Below, one piece after another: positions 26,112 to 36,363 of a stretch of DNA of 64,000 nucleotides. This DNA comes from Rubellimicrobium roseum (GTDB lineage Bacteria; Pseudomonadota; Alphaproteobacteria; Rhodobacterales; Rhodobacteraceae): NCBI RefSeq assembly GCF_006152145.1, contig NZ_VDFV01000003.1, forward strand, positions 62,001-126,000, written 5' to 3'. The notes below the pieces were generated by a model that was not told where the DNA came from, did not search any database, and saw only the letters and a list, made by a program, of their open reading frames with translations. The translations under genes were made by a program, and so were the position numbers. The first letter of the stretch is position 1, and the number at the start of each line of letters is the position of its first letter.

Positions 26112-27359
26112 ATGCTCCGTCGCCTCGACAAAGACCAGCCCGCCGCCTTCGCCTTCACGCCCGCCAATCGCCGTTGGGCCGAGGCGCAGATCCAGAAGTA
26201 TCCCGAGGGCCGGCAGGCCAGCGCCGTGATCCCCCTGCTGTTCCGCGCGCAGGAGCAGGAGGGCTGGGTCTCCAAGCCCTGCATCGAGGAGGTCGCTCGG
26301 ATGCTGGGGATGCCCTACATCCGGGTGCTGGAGGTCGCGACCTTCTACTTCATGTTCCAGCTCTCGCCCGTGGGGAGCATCGCGCATATCCAGATCTGCG
26401 GGACGACGCCCTGCATGCTGCGCGGGAGCGAGGAGCTGATTGAGCTCTGCCAGCGCCGCATCTCGGCCGAGCCGCACCATCCTGGCGCCGACGGCAAGTT
26501 CTCGTGGGAGGAGGTCGAGTGCCTGGGGGCCTGCGCCAACGCCCCGATGGCACAGATCGGCAAGGACTACTACGAGGACCTGTCGGCCGAGAGCCTGAAC
26601 CGCGTGCTGGACGAACTGGAGGCGGGCCGCGTGCCGAAGCCGGGCTCGCAGACCGGGCGCTTCGCTTCGGAGCCCGCGGGCGGGATCACGACGCTGCAGG
26701 CGTTCACCGGCGGGCACGAGCACAACGCCAGCGTGGACCTCGCGCTGACCATCGGCGACACGGTCAAGCGGATCGACGGGACCGAGGTGCCGTTCCGGGC
26801 GCCCTGGCTCCGCACCCCGCAGCAGGACGAGGTGCCGCCGGTTCCCGTCGAGGAGGTGCAGGCGGTGACTCCACCGGACGGCGAGCCGGCCGAGGCGCCG
26901 GTGCGGACGGACATGGAGCATGTGGGCCGTCCGCCGGGCGTGCGCCATCCGCTGCCAGGCGGCGAGACCGTCGCGCCGGCGCCCGAAGGCGAGCCGCTGG
27001 GCGTGACGCCGGACGGCAGCCAGACGGCCGGGCCGGACGCGACCAGCGCCGAGATCGAGACGGCGCCGCTTTCGCCCGAGCAGGTACCGGCCGTGCTGGT
27101 GGCGCCGCGCGACGGCGTGGGCGACGACCTGCAGCGCATCCAGGGGATCGGGCCCAAGCTCGAAGCCGTGCTGCATGACTTGGGCGTCTGGCACTTCGAC
27201 CAGATCGCCTCGTGGAACCCCGGCGAGGTCGCCTGGGTCAACTCGCGCCTGGGCCAGTTCCGCGGCCGCATCGAGCGCGACAACTGGATCGAGCAGGCCC
27301 GTCGGCTTGCCACCGAAGAGGGACGGGGATGGCAGCAGGCCGAGACTCCCGCGCCCTGA
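26112..27359 (+). CDS. nuoE: NADH-quinone oxidoreductase subunit E with helix-hairpin-helix tail
   Basis: 24-kDa homologue carrying the [2Fe-2S] cluster N1a; 415 residues, more than twice the usual 160-240. The thioredoxin-like core (about 1-165) has the four ligands in CGTTPC (96-101) and CLGAC (137-141). A Pro/Glu-rich linker (about 170-335) leads to a C-terminal segment [17 protein letters not shown]...FDQIASW...[16 protein letters not shown] (about 338-405). Its GIGPKLE turn looks like a helix-hairpin-helix domain. The same tail appears in other Rhodobacterales NuoE proteins and in some ribosomal L21 proteins; its role here is unknown. Confidence 0.93.
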   Translation: MLRRLDKDQPAAFAFTPANRRWAEAQIQKYPEGRQASAVIPLLFRAQEQEGWVSKPCIEEVARMLGMPYIRVLEVATFYFMFQLSPVGSIAHIQICGTTPCMLRGSEELIELCQRRISAEPHHPGADGKFSWEEVECLGACANAPMAQIGKDYYEDLSAESLNRVLDELEAGRVPKPGSQTGRFASEPAGGITTLQAFTGGHEHNASVDLALTIGDTVKRIDGTEVPFRAPWLRTPQQDEVPPVPVEEVQAVTPPDGEPAEAPVRTDMEHVGRPPGVRHPLPGGETVAPAPEGEPLGVTPDGSQTAGPDATSAEIETAPLSPEQVPAVLVAPRDGVGDDLQRIQGIGPKLEAVLHDLGVWHFDQIASWNPGEVAWVNSRLGQFRGRIERDNWIEQARRLATEEGRGWQQAETPAP

Positions 27360-27664
27360 GCGGCCACAAGCGGCTGGTGCCCCGGAGCGGGCGGCCCTCG
27401 CGGCCTGCGGCTCCGACGGAGGACCCGCGCCTGAAGGCCACGCCCAAGGGGCCGGACCCGCGTCTCGGGGCGGCCGGGCGGCGCGCGGCGCTGGTGCTGG
27501 CGGGCGTGGGCCTGTTCTGGATCGCCGTCACGGCGCTGGGCGACGCCCTTGGCTGGTCCCCGCGCCTGCGGGCGCTGCTCGACCTATTCGCTCTCGCGGG
27601 CTTCGGCTTCGCGCTCTATCTGACATGGCAGGTCTGGCGGCTGAGCCGGACGCACAAAGGGTAA
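27329..27664 (+). CDS. DUF5337 small membrane protein between nuoE and nuoF
   Basis: Protein of 111 residues with a basic N-terminus and two membrane helices (about 51-70 and 80-98), ending [12 protein letters not shown]. It matches the DUF5337 type found at this spot in Rhodobacteraceae. Its start overlaps the nuoE end by 31 bases and nuoF begins 5 bases after its stop. Function unknown; an accessory or assembly role for complex I is only inferred from position. Confidence 0.8.
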   Translation: MAAGRDSRALSGHKRLVPRSGRPSRPAAPTEDPRLKATPKGPDPRLGAAGRRAALVLAGVGLFWIAVTALGDALGWSPRLRALLDLFALAGFGFALYLTWQVWRLSRTHKG

Positions 27665-27669
27665 GGCCC

Positions 27670-28965
27670 ATGCTTGAGGACAAGGACCGCATCTTCACCA
27701 ACCTGTACGGGATGCACGACCGGTCCCTCGCCGGGGCCCGCGCGCGCGGCCACTGGGACGGGACCAAGGACATCCTGGACAAGGGGCGTGACTGGATCGT
27801 CAACGAGATGAAGGCCTCGGGGCTGCGGGGGCGGGGCGGAGCCGGCTTTCCCACGGGCCTCAAGTGGTCCTTCATGCCCAAGGAGTCGGACGGGCGGCCC
27901 GCCTATCTCGTGGTCAACGCCGACGAATCCGAGCCCGGTACCTGCAAGGACCGGGAGATCATGCGCCATGACCCGCACACGCTGGTCGAGGGCTGCCTGA
28001 TCGCCTCCTTCGCGATGGGGGCCCATGCGGCCTACATCTACATTCGCGGCGAATACGTACGCGAGAAGGAATCGCTCCAGCGCGCCGTGGACGAGGCCTA
28101 TGACGCGGGGCTGATCGGGCGGAACGCCTGCGGCTCGGGCTGGGATTTCGACCTCTACGTGCATCACGGGGCCGGCGCCTACATCTGTGGCGAGGAAACG
28201 GCGCTGCTGGAAAGCCTCGAAGGCAAGAAGGGCATGCCCCGGATGAAGCCGCCCTTCCCGGCGGGAGCGGGGCTCTACGGCTGCCCGACGACGGTGAACA
28301 ACGTCGAGTCGATCGCCGTGGCGCCCACCATCCTGCGGCGCGGCGCGTCGTGGTTCTCGTCCTTCGGGCGGCCCAACAACGCGGGGACCAAGCTCTTCGC
28401 GATCTCGGGACACGTGAACAAGCCCTGCGTGGTCGAGGAGGCCATGTCGATCCCCTTCGTGGAGCTGATCGACAAGCATTGCGGCGGCATCCGGGGCGGC
28501 TGGGACAACCTCAAGGCGGTGATCCCCGGCGGCTCGTCGGTGCCGAACATTCGGGCCGAGGTGATGAAGGACGCGATCATGGACTTCGACTGGCTGCGCG
28601 AGCAGCGGTCGGGCCTGGGGACGGCCGCCGTCATCGTCATGGACCAGAGCACGGACATGGTGAAGGCGATCTGGCGGCTCGCCAAGTTCTACAAGCACGA
28701 GTCCTGCGGCCAGTGCACGCCCTGCCGTGAAGGCACTGGCTGGATGATGCGCGTCATGGAACGGCTGGTGAAAGGCGAGGCGGAGGTCGAGGAGATCGAC
28801 ATGCTGCTCGACGTCACCAAGCAGGTCGAGGGTCACACGATCTGCGCCCTGGGGGACGCCGCGGCCTGGCCGATCCAAGGCCTGATCCGCAACTTCCGCG
28901 ACGAGATCGAGGACCGCATCCGGGCCAAGCGCACGGGCCGCGTCACGGCGCTGGCGGCGGAATGA
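27670..28965 (+). CDS. nuoF: NADH-quinone oxidoreductase subunit F
   Basis: 51-kDa homologue that binds FMN and NADH and cluster N3; 431 residues. [16 protein letters not shown] (about 51-66) is the NADH/FMN glycine loop, [17 protein letters not shown] follows near 78, and [10 protein letters not shown] (about 349-358) plus HTICALGDA (about 392-400) give the [4Fe-4S] ligands. Its end overlaps the next small lipoprotein gene by four bases. Confidence 0.97.
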   Translation: MLEDKDRIFTNLYGMHDRSLAGARARGHWDGTKDILDKGRDWIVNEMKASGLRGRGGAGFPTGLKWSFMPKESDGRPAYLVVNADESEPGTCKDREIMRHDPHTLVEGCLIASFAMGAHAAYIYIRGEYVREKESLQRAVDEAYDAGLIGRNACGSGWDFDLYVHHGAGAYICGEETALLESLEGKKGMPRMKPPFPAGAGLYGCPTTVNNVESIAVAPTILRRGASWFSSFGRPNNAGTKLFAISGHVNKPCVVEEAMSIPFVELIDKHCGGIRGGWDNLKAVIPGGSSVPNIRAEVMKDAIMDFDWLREQRSGLGTAAVIVMDQSTDMVKAIWRLAKFYKHESCGQCTPCREGTGWMMRVMERLVKGEAEVEEIDMLLDVTKQVEGHTICALGDAAAWPIQGLIRNFRDEIEDRIRAKRTGRVTALAAE

Positions 28966-29351
28966 AGCGGAGCGGCCTCCTCGGCTTGGCGGGGGCCGTT
29001 CTCCTGACGGCCTGCGGAGGACTGGAGATCGCCCCCGACGGCAGCGCCACGGTCCCCTACATGGACCGCGACTGGACGGTGCGGCGGGTCGAGGCAGAGC
29101 CGCGGCCCGACCTGTCGGACGGGGCGCTGTTGCGCCTGCCAGACGGCGGGTTGGCGGTGCCACCCGATGCGGCGTTTGTCGATCAAGGGCCGGCGATCCG
29201 GGTCCGGGGCGGCGTCACGCGGCCGGCGGCCAGCGACGTGCTGGCTCTGTACTGCCAGGAGCGCGGGCTCGACGTGGCGCCAGGCTGGCGGGGGGCACCG
29301 GTGCGCTTCGACGACACCGGGGCCGAGTTTGTCTTCTACACCGACTGCTGA
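28962..29351 (+). CDS. Small lipoprotein coupled to nuoF
   Basis: Predicted lipoprotein of 129 residues with lipobox LTAC (Cys 18). The rest contains a repeated short motif around [14 protein letters not shown] and [14 protein letters not shown] and ends with two cysteines (LYCQERG near 97, FYTDC at the C-terminus). The ATG overlaps the nuoF stop (ATGA). I do not recognise the family. Confidence 0.75.
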   Translation: MKRSGLLGLAGAVLLTACGGLEIAPDGSATVPYMDRDWTVRRVEAEPRPDLSDGALLRLPDGGLAVPPDAAFVDQGPAIRVRGGVTRPAASDVLALYCQERGLDVAPGWRGAPVRFDDTGAEFVFYTDC

Positions 29352-29424
29352 GGGACCCGGGGCGGGCCTTCGACGCTTGAACCCGGAGCGGACACGAGGT
29401 CCGCGTCACCGGAGGAAGCGCGCG

Positions 29425-29805
29425 ATGAAGGCAAGGGCATTGGTGGCCGGGTTGGCCATCTGGGGCGGGGCGGCGGCAGCGGCGGACCTCGTGGTCGCGG
29501 GGGCGGCCGGGACGGTGGCCTGGCCCGGAGAGCTGGAAGTGGTGCGCAATGTCGGGTCCCGTGACGGGCACCGGGTCGTGGTGCCGGAACCGGGCGGCGC
29601 GCGGGCAGCGATCGAATGGCGCAGCCCCGTCGAGGTCCGGGTGCGGACCCTGTCGGGCGAGCGCCTGAGCCCCGCCCTTCAGGCCGCAGCCCGGGTCGAG
29701 GCCACGACCTGCGATCGGGGCGTGCCGGTGGATGCGCGCGAGGCGTTCGAGCTGAACGGGACCTACGTCCTTCGCTTCGACTGCGCCTGGCTTCAGGATC
29801 AGTAG
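29425..29805 (+). CDS. Small secreted protein in the nuo cluster (126 aa)
   Basis: Signal peptide about 1-20 (ending GGAAAAA), then a beta-rich mature part with two cysteines (ATTCDRGVP near 98 and RFDCAWLQDQ at the end), plausibly one disulfide. The start at 29425 has a GGAGGA ribosome-binding site. No family recognised. It overlaps the next, opposite gene by seven bases. Confidence 0.7.
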   Translation: MKARALVAGLAIWGGAAAAADLVVAGAAGTVAWPGELEVVRNVGSRDGHRVVVPEPGGARAAIEWRSPVEVRVRTLSGERLSPALQAAARVEATTCDRGVPVDAREAFELNGTYVLRFDCAWLQDQ

Positions 29806-30032
29806 GTGCTGGGCGGATCGCTCGCGGGGAAGCTTTCGTCCGACATCTCGTCGGCCAGGTCCCAATGCCGGACGGGCAGGGTCATCTCCTTGGTCCCGGC
29901 GTTGCGGACGGGCTGGTAGGGCGATTTCGTGCCGCTCTGCCCGCGAAGCTGGGCCGCATGGGGCCGCAGGGCGTAAGCGGCCCCGGCGAGCCCCAGGGCG
30001 AGAAGGGCAAGGGCCGGACGGGTGAAGGTCAT
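29799..30032 (-). CDS. Small protein with SDESFPASDPPS motif, antisense within the nuo cluster
   Basis: Protein of 77 residues on the opposite strand to nuo. A hydrophobic N-terminal helix (about 6-22) could be a signal or anchor. The C-terminus DEMSDESFPASDPPSTY carries a motif that recurs at the ends of many small proteins in alphaproteobacteria and actinobacteria; its role is unknown. It breaks the otherwise unidirectional nuo cluster and needs its own promoter, in the 138-bp gap before the DUF3291 gene. Confidence 0.7.
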   Translation of the reverse strand: MTFTRPALALLALGLAGAAYALRPHAAQLRGQSGTKSPYQPVRNAGTKEMTLPVRHWDLADEMSDESFPASDPPSTY

Positions 30033-30170
30033 GGACGCGTCTCCGGTTCGGGTGAATCGCAGACGCAACGGCGGCGACGCAGGGATGTTCCCGCCCGTGC
30101 CGCAAGGAACGGATGCGCGGCGGCCGGTCTCGAGGCATGATGGCGATGCGCCACCAACCGGGAGGACCTG

Positions 30171-30656
30171 ATGCCGCATCTCGCCCAACTCAACATCGGT
30201 CGCCTCGTCGCCGACACGGACGATCCCCGCGTGGCCGAGTTCATGGCGGCGCTCGACCGGGTCAATGGGCTCGGCAAGCGGATGCCGGGCTTCGTCTGGA
30301 TGATGGAGGGCTCGGGCGCGCCGGGGACGGGCAACACCGAGGCCAAGATCGGCGGCGATCCGCGCTTCGTGTCGAACCTGACGGTCTGGGAGTCGGTCGC
30401 GGCGCTGGAGCACTTCGTCTGGAATACCGTCCACCGGCAGTTCTATGAACGTCGGGCCGAATGGTTCGAGGTGCTGGGAGGCATGCACTTCGTCATGTGG
30501 TGGGTGCCCGAAGGGCACCGGCCCACGCTGGAGGAGGCGCTGGAGCGGCTGGCCCATGTGGAGGCGCATGGAGATTCGGACCACGCCTTCGGCTGGCGGC
30601 ACCTGCCAAAGGCGCGACTCTGGCGGACCCGCGCCTGCTCACAGGGGGCCGCCTGA
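30171..30656 (+). CDS. DUF3291 (dabb-like) protein
   Basis: Soluble protein of 161 residues. It starts LAQLNIGRLVADTDDPRVAEFMAALDRVN, has a SVWESVAALEHFVW-like segment near 69-84, and later GMHFVMWWVPEGHRPTLEEALERL, the DUF3291 pattern of ferredoxin-like monooxygenase-type folds. No catalytic assignment is known. GGAGGA precedes the ATG. It is inserted between nuoF and nuoG. Confidence 0.8.
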   Translation: MPHLAQLNIGRLVADTDDPRVAEFMAALDRVNGLGKRMPGFVWMMEGSGAPGTGNTEAKIGGDPRFVSNLTVWESVAALEHFVWNTVHRQFYERRAEWFEVLGGMHFVMWWVPEGHRPTLEEALERLAHVEAHGDSDHAFGWRHLPKARLWRTRACSQGAA

Positions 30657-30785
30657 CGGGACCGGGGCCTGTCACCAGCCCACGGCGAGTTGATATGGCT
30701 TAGCGGCCGGCGCACCCCACATGCTGGGCGGAGTGAACGGCCGGACCGGATGCCCCGCAACCGGCCTTGGACAGGAGCCCCCGCC

Positions 30786-31190
30786 ATGATCGCCGTCCTT
30801 CGCGCCCTTGCGCTTCTTTGCGCACTTCCGTTGACCGCCGCCGCGCAGGAGAGGCCACCGCTGGGGCAGGTCGAATCGATCACCGAGGGGCTGATCGACA
30901 CGGCCATCGCCTACGAGATCGGCGAGCGGTGCGAGAGCCTCGATGGACGCAGGATCCAGGGGCTCGCCTATCTCCTTTCGCTCCAAGCCGAGGCGCGGCG
31001 CCTGGGCTACTCGCCCCAGGAGATCGACGCCTTCATCGATGACGACGGCGAGAAGGACCGGCTGGAAGCCATCGCCCGGGGCCGGCTGCGCGACATGGGC
31101 GCCGTCGAAGGGGAGTGGGACACCTACTGCGCCGTCGGTCGAGCGGAGATGGACCGGGGCAGCCGGATCGGGCGGTTGCTGACCGACTAG
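30786..31190 (+). CDS. DUF5333 secreted protein upstream of nuoG
   Basis: Protein of 134 residues with a signal peptide (about 1-20, ending LTAAAQ). The mature helix-rich part has cysteines at CESLDGRR near 44 and [10 protein letters not shown] near 115 and fits DUF5333, a Rhodobacterales family found beside nuo genes. The ATG at 30786 is chosen because it gives a proper signal peptide. Export implies that it acts outside the peripheral arm, if it is linked to complex I at all. Confidence 0.8.
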   Translation: MIAVLRALALLCALPLTAAAQERPPLGQVESITEGLIDTAIAYEIGERCESLDGRRIQGLAYLLSLQAEARRLGYSPQEIDAFIDDDGEKDRLEAIARGRLRDMGAVEGEWDTYCAVGRAEMDRGSRIGRLLTD

Positions 31191-31323
31191 GCGGGGCACG
31201 GGCCAGGGGATCGCAAGCGCGGGAGCAGCGCTCGGAGCATCTGGCCCTTGGGCGGGGTCCACGCTAGAAGGCGCGGCAAACCGGGGCGACCCATCGCGCC
31301 CCCGAGCCGAAAGGGATGCCCGC

Positions 31324-33336
31324 ATGTCCGACCTGAAGCCCATCAACATCGACGGCACGGTCTACGAAGTGCCGGGCGCCATGACGGTGCTCCAGGCCTG
31401 CGACATGATCGGGATCGAGATCCCGCGATTCTGCTACCACGAGCGTCTGTCCATCGCTGGCAACTGCCGCATGTGCCTCGTGGAGGTGGTGGGCGGCCCG
31501 CCCAAGCCGTCAGCTTCCTGTGCGCTGCAGGTCAAGGACCTCCGCCCCGGCAAGAACGGCGAGCCGCCCGAGGTCAAGACCGCCTCGCCCATGGTCAAGA
31601 AGGCCCGGCAGGGGGTGATGGAGTTCCTGCTCATCAACCACCCGCTCGACTGCCCGATCTGCGACCAAGGCGGCGAATGCGACCTGCAGGATCAGGCACT
31701 GGCCTACGGGCTCGACTTCTCGCGCTACCGGGAGCCGAAGCGCGCCGTGGAGGACCTGGAACTGGGGCCTCTGGTCGAGACGCACATGAACCGCTGCATT
31801 TCCTGCACGCGCTGCGTCCGCTTTACGACCGAGGTCGCGGGCGTGACCGAGATGGGCCAGACCGGGCGCGGCGAGGACAGCGAGATCACGAGCTATCTCA
31901 ACCAGACGCTGTCGTCGAACCTGCAGGGCAACATCATCGACCTCTGCCCCGTCGGCGCGCTGGTCAGCAAGCCCTACGCCTACAAAGCGCGGCCCTGGGA
32001 ACTGGTCAAGACCGACTCGGTGGACGTGATGGACGCGCTGGGGTCCGCGATCCGCGTGGACGTCAAGGGACGAGAGGTCATGCGCATCCTGCCGCGCAAC
32101 CATGACGGCATTAACGAGGAGTGGCTGTCCGACAAGGCCCGCTTCGTGTGGGACGGCCTGCGGCGGCAACGGCTCGACACGCCCTATGTGCGCGAGAATG
32201 GCAGGCTTCGGAAGGCGACCTGGGGCGAGGCGCTGGCCGTGGCCGCCCAAGCCATGAAGGGCCGCCGGGTGGCGGGCCTCGTGGGCGACCTCGCCTCGAC
32301 AGAGGCGGCCTTCGCGCTCAAGGACCTGATGGCCCGCGTCGGTGGCGTGGTCGAGTGTCGGGTGGACGGGACCCGGCTCCATGCCGAGGGGCCGCGCGGC
32401 GCCTGGGCGGGCAACGCCCGGATCGAGGACCTGGCCACGGCCAAGAGGATCGTGATCGTCGGCTCCAACCCGCGCGCCGAGGCGCCGGTGCTGAACGCAC
32501 GCATCCGAGGTGCCTGGCTCAAGGGCGCGGACGTAACGGTGATCGGCGAGGCCGCCGACCTCACCTATGACTACGACTATGCCGGCGCGGATCGCGCGGC
32601 GCTCGACCGGCTGCGGCAGGACGCGCAGGCGACCGAGAACGCGGTCGTCATCCTGGGGCAGGGGGCCCTGCGCGAGGCGGACGGCGAGGCAGTGCTGAGC
32701 CATGTCCTGGGCCTCGTGGAGGCGATGGGGGCCAAGCTTCTCGTGCTGCACACGGCGGCGTCGCGCGTGGGCGCCATGGACGTGGGCTGCGTGACCGAGG
32801 GCGGGATCCAGGCCGCCGTCGAGGGGGCAGAGGTCATCTGGAACCTGGGTGCCGACGAGATCGAAATCGGGGTAGGCCCCTTCGTCATCTACCAGGGCAG
32901 CCATGGCGACCGCGGCGCGCACCGTGCCGACCTGATCCTGCCCTCCGCTGCCTGGACGGAAGAGAACGGAATCTTCGTGAACACCGAGGGACGTCCGCAG
33001 CTGGCGCTCCGCGCGGGCTTCGCGCCCGGCGAGGCCAAGGAGAACTGGGCGATCCTGCGCGCCGTCTCGGGCGCCATCGGCTCGCCCCAGCCCTGGGACA
33101 GCCTCGCGCAGCTTCGGCAGGCGCTGGTCACGGCGCATCCGTACCTGGCCGAGATCGACAGCGTGGCCTCGAACCGGCTGCCTCACCTGCCGCCGCGCCG
33201 GATGGGCGACGCGACCTTCCGCAACGCGGTGCGGGACCACTACCTGACGAACCCCATCGCGCGCGCGAGCCGCGTCATGGCCGATCTCGCGCAGCTTGAG
33301 GCGGGGCGTCAGCAGAAGCGCTTGGCGGCGGAGTGA
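31324..33336 (+). CDS. nuoG: NADH-quinone oxidoreductase subunit G
   Basis: 75-kDa homologue with the Fe-S chain between NuoE/F and NuoI; 670 residues. The N-terminal ferredoxin part has [18 protein letters not shown] (about 38-55) and SCAL, then the [18 protein letters not shown] block (about 107-124) and [10 protein letters not shown] (about 159-168). The C-terminal half is the molybdopterin-oxidoreductase-like domain without a cofactor. Length fits the shorter mitochondrial-type NuoG. Confidence 0.95.
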   Translation: MSDLKPINIDGTVYEVPGAMTVLQACDMIGIEIPRFCYHERLSIAGNCRMCLVEVVGGPPKPSASCALQVKDLRPGKNGEPPEVKTASPMVKKARQGVMEFLLINHPLDCPICDQGGECDLQDQALAYGLDFSRYREPKRAVEDLELGPLVETHMNRCISCTRCVRFTTEVAGVTEMGQTGRGEDSEITSYLNQTLSSNLQGNIIDLCPVGALVSKPYAYKARPWELVKTDSVDVMDALGSAIRVDVKGREVMRILPRNHDGINEEWLSDKARFVWDGLRRQRLDTPYVRENGRLRKATWGEALAVAAQAMKGRRVAGLVGDLASTEAAFALKDLMARVGGVVECRVDGTRLHAEGPRGAWAGNARIEDLATAKRIVIVGSNPRAEAPVLNARIRGAWLKGADVTVIGEAADLTYDYDYAGADRAALDRLRQDAQATENAVVILGQGALREADGEAVLSHVLGLVEAMGAKLLVLHTAASRVGAMDVGCVTEGGIQAAVEGAEVIWNLGADEIEIGVGPFVIYQGSHGDRGAHRADLILPSAAWTEENGIFVNTEGRPQLALRAGFAPGEAKENWAILRAVSGAIGSPQPWDSLAQLRQALVTAHPYLAEIDSVASNRLPHLPPRRMGDATFRNAVRDHYLTNPIARASRVMADLAQLEAGRQQKRLAAE

Positions 33337-33482
33337 GGCAGGCCCGCATGGGCCGCCCCACTTCGAGACAGGACGACGGAATCGGCTGGAAACCGGCGGG
33401 GAGTTGCTGTTTACAGCACCTCGCCGGAGAGGCCCCCACAAGCTTTGGCCCGAACGGCAGATCGACGGTCTAGAGGATTGCG

Positions 33483-34523
33483 ATGGCTGACTTCTTCACG
33501 AACAACTGGCTCGGCATCGTGCTCCTCACCCTGGGGCAATGCCTGCTGATCCTTGTGCCGCTCCTCGTGGCGCTGGCGTTCCTGCTGTATGCGGACCGCA
33601 AGATCTGGGCGGCGGTGCAGATGCGGCGCGGGCCCAACGTCGTCGGTCCCTTCGGGCTGATGCAGAGCTTCGCGGACTTCCTGAAGTACATCGTCAAGGA
33701 AGTGGTGATCCCCGCTGGCGCGGACAAGGCCGTCTTCCTGATCGCGCCGCTCATCTCCTTCGTCGTGGCGGTGATCGCCTGGGCGGTGATCCCCTTCAAC
33801 GACACCTGGGTGCTCGCCGACGTCAACGTGGCGATCCTCTACGTCCTCGCGATCTCCAGCTTGGGCGTTTACGGGATCATCATGGGCGGCTGGGCTTCGA
33901 ACTCCAAGTATCCGTTCCTCGGCTCGCTTCGGTCGGCCGCGCAGATGATCTCCTACGAGGTCTCGCTCGGGCTCATCATCATCGGGGTCATCATCTCGAC
34001 GGGCTCGATGAACTTCGGCGACATCGTCCGGGCGCAGGACACCGGCGCGGGCATCTTCGGCTGGTATTGGGTCGTCCATTTCCCGATGGTGTTCCTGTTC
34101 ACCATCTCGGCTCTGGCCGAGACGAACCGCCCGCCCTTCGACCTGCCCGAAGCCGAGTCCGAACTCGTGGCCGGCTACCAGGTGGAATACAGCTCCACGC
34201 CATTCCTGCTGTTCATGATCGGCGAGTACATGGCCATGGTGCTGATGTGCACGCTGACGGCGCTGCTGTTCTTCGGGGGATGGCTGTCGCCGATCCCGGG
34301 CCTGCCGCACGGCGTGTTCTGGCTCATCCTCAAGATCCTGTTCTTCTTCTTCATCTACTCGATGGTGAAGGCGATCACGCCCCGCTACCGCTACGACCAG
34401 CTCATGCGGCTGGGCTGGAAGGTATTCCTGCCGTTCTCGCTCTTCTGGGTGGTGCTGGTGGCGTTCCTCGCGAAATTCGAAGTCCTCGGCGGAGCCTGGG
34501 CCCGCTGGACCTGGGGAGTCTGA
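33483..34523 (+). CDS. nuoH: NADH-quinone oxidoreductase subunit H
   Basis: Membrane subunit ND1, which forms the entrance to the quinone chamber; 346 residues and about eight or nine helices. Conserved segments include [18 protein letters not shown]-like [19 protein letters not shown] (about 36-54), [20 protein letters not shown] (about 212-231) and the [14 protein letters not shown] loop near 302. A 146-bp gap precedes it with no clear gene or promoter. Confidence 0.96.
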   Translation: MADFFTNNWLGIVLLTLGQCLLILVPLLVALAFLLYADRKIWAAVQMRRGPNVVGPFGLMQSFADFLKYIVKEVVIPAGADKAVFLIAPLISFVVAVIAWAVIPFNDTWVLADVNVAILYVLAISSLGVYGIIMGGWASNSKYPFLGSLRSAAQMISYEVSLGLIIIGVIISTGSMNFGDIVRAQDTGAGIFGWYWVVHFPMVFLFTISALAETNRPPFDLPEAESELVAGYQVEYSSTPFLLFMIGEYMAMVLMCTLTALLFFGGWLSPIPGLPHGVFWLILKILFFFFIYSMVKAITPRYRYDQLMRLGWKVFLPFSLFWVVLVAFLAKFEVLGGAWARWTWGV

Positions 34524-34524
34524 C

Positions 34525-35022
34525 ATGACGCAGCATTTCGACTTTGGCCGCGCCGCGAAGTACTGGCTCCTCCAGGACTTCGTGAAGGGCTTCGCGATCG
34601 GGATGAAGTACTTCTTCAAGCCCAAGGCGACGGTGAACTACCCGCACGAGCGCACGCCGCTCTCGCCGCGCTTCCGGGGCGAGCACGCGCTGCGGCGCTA
34701 CCCCAACGGCGAGGAGCGGTGCATCGCCTGCAAGCTCTGCGAGGCCGTGTGCCCGGCGAACTGCATCGTGATCGACGCCGAGCCGCGCGAGGACGGCTCG
34801 CGCCGGACCACGCGCTACGACATCGACATGACCAAGTGCATCTACTGCGGCTTCTGCCAGGAGGCCTGCCCGGTGGACGCCATCGTCGAGACGCCGAACC
34901 TCGAGTTCTCGACCGAGACGCGCGAGGAGTTGCTCTACAACAAGGACAAGCTCCTCGACAACGGCGCGCGGTGGGAGGTCGTCATCGCCCGCAACCTCGA
35001 ACTCGACGCGCCGTACCGGTGA
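34525..35022 (+). CDS. nuoI: NADH-quinone oxidoreductase subunit I
   Basis: TYKY subunit, 165 residues, with two [4Fe-4S] clusters (N6a and N6b) that pass electrons to NuoB. The two ferredoxin motifs are [15 protein letters not shown] (about 65-79) and [15 protein letters not shown] (about 104-118). It starts one base after nuoH. Confidence 0.97.
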   Translation: MTQHFDFGRAAKYWLLQDFVKGFAIGMKYFFKPKATVNYPHERTPLSPRFRGEHALRRYPNGEERCIACKLCEAVCPANCIVIDAEPREDGSRRTTRYDIDMTKCIYCGFCQEACPVDAIVETPNLEFSTETREELLYNKDKLLDNGARWEVVIARNLELDAPYR

Positions 35023-35027
35023 CCGGG

Positions 35028-35423
35028 ATGGCGGATCAAAATCCCTTCGCGGCGTGGATGAAGATGGGCCAGGACTGGGCCCGCGCCGTCAACCCTGCTC
35101 TCGAGAGCTTCACACCCAAGGGTTTCGAGGCGCTCATCCCCACCATGCCCAAGAACGTCATGGAGATGTTCATGGGCAAGACGATGAACCCCGACGGGCT
35201 GGACGCGCGGACGCGGCTGCTCGTCACGCTCGCGGGCCTGACGATCCAGGGCGCGCAGGCCGAGCCGCAGGTGCGCCTGACGGTACGCCACGCGCGCGAG
35301 GCCGGGGCCAGCAAGCAGGAGATCGCCGAGACCATCGCGCTGGCCGGTCTCTTCGGCGGGGTCCCCGCGATGACCAAGGCGATGGAGCTCGCCACAGAGG
35401 CGATGAAGGAGGACAAGACCTGA
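35028..35423 (+). CDS. Carboxymuconolactone decarboxylase-family protein between nuoI and nuoJ
   Basis: Protein of 131 residues, all-helical AhpD/CMD type: [20 protein letters not shown] (about 61-80) and [27 protein letters not shown]. It has no CxxC pair, so an AhpD-like peroxidase role is unlikely. The ATG at 35028 is preferred to a GTG nine bases upstream. Tight spacing to nuoI and nuoJ implies co-expression; it may be an accessory factor, but that is inference. Confidence 0.8.
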   Translation: MADQNPFAAWMKMGQDWARAVNPALESFTPKGFEALIPTMPKNVMEMFMGKTMNPDGLDARTRLLVTLAGLTIQGAQAEPQVRLTVRHAREAGASKQEIAETIALAGLFGGVPAMTKAMELATEAMKEDKT

Positions 35424-35424
35424 G

Positions 35425-36057
35425 ATGACCGCCGCCGCCCTCGCCTTCTACGCCTTTGCCATAACCACCCTGACGGGCGGCCTGATGACCGTGGTGAGCC
35501 GTAACCCGGTGCATTCGGTCCTGTGGCTCATCCTGTCCTTCCTCAGCTCCGCCGGGCTCTTCGTGCTGCTGGGCGCCGAGTTCGTCGCCATGCTGCTCGT
35601 GATCGTCTATGTCGGCGCGGTCGCGGTGCTGTTCCTCTTCGTCGTGATGATGCTCGACGTCGACTTCGCCGAGCTCAAGGCCGAGATGGCGCGCTACATG
35701 CCGCTCGCGCTGCTGATCGGGCTCATCATCCTGATGCAGCTCGCGATCGCCTTCGGCGTCTGGGAAGTGGATGCCGGCGCCGCCACGCGGGTCGCCGCGC
35801 CCATCGTCGGGGTCGACAACACCCGTGCCATCGGCCTGCTGCTCTATGACCGCTACTTCCTGCTGTTCCAGCTCGCCGGGCTGATTCTGCTCGTGGCCAT
35901 GATCGGGGCCATCGTGCTCACGCTGCGCCACCGCCAGGACGTGCGCCGCCAGGATGCGCTGGCCCAGATGTTCCGCGACCCGGCCAAGGCGATCGAGCTG
36001 CGCGAGATCAAGCCGGGGCAGGGCCTCGCCGCCCCCATCGAAGGAGCCCGCCGTTGA
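35425..36057 (+). CDS. nuoJ: NADH-quinone oxidoreductase subunit J
   Basis: Membrane subunit ND6, 210 residues and five helices. The conserved third helix [20 protein letters not shown] (about 54-73) contains the pi-bulge segment of ND6. It overlaps nuoK by four bases. Confidence 0.95.
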   Translation: MTAAALAFYAFAITTLTGGLMTVVSRNPVHSVLWLILSFLSSAGLFVLLGAEFVAMLLVIVYVGAVAVLFLFVVMMLDVDFAELKAEMARYMPLALLIGLIILMQLAIAFGVWEVDAGAATRVAAPIVGVDNTRAIGLLLYDRYFLLFQLAGLILLVAMIGAIVLTLRHRQDVRRQDALAQMFRDPAKAIELREIKPGQGLAAPIEGARR

Positions 36058-36359
36058 TCGGCCTCGAACACTACCTCACCGTCTCGGCGGCGCTCTTCGT
36101 GGTGGGCGTCTTCGGGCTCTTCCTGAACCGGAAGAACATCATCATCCTGCTGATGTCGATCGAGCTCATCCTCCTCGCCGTCAACATCAACTTCGTGGCC
36201 TTCTCGTCCTACGCGGGCGACCTGGTGGGCCAGATCTTCACGCTCTTCGTGCTCACGGTCGCGGCGGCCGAGGCGGCCATCGGGCTCGCCATCCTGGTCT
36301 GCTTCTTCCGCAACCGCGGCACGATCGACGTCGAAGACGTCAACGTCATGAAGGGCTGA
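36054..36359 (+). CDS. nuoK: NADH-quinone oxidoreductase subunit K
   Basis: Membrane subunit ND4L, 101 residues and three helices, with the buried glutamates of [11 protein letters not shown] (about 35-45) and [10 protein letters not shown] (about 70-79) used in proton transfer. The start is a TTG inside the nuoJ stop (TTGA). A rare start codon plus 4-bp coupling would tie NuoK output to NuoJ. Confidence 0.94.
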   Translation: MIGLEHYLTVSAALFVVGVFGLFLNRKNIIILLMSIELILLAVNINFVAFSSYAGDLVGQIFTLFVLTVAAAEAAIGLAILVCFFRNRGTIDVEDVNVMKG

Positions 36360-36363
36360 CGCC

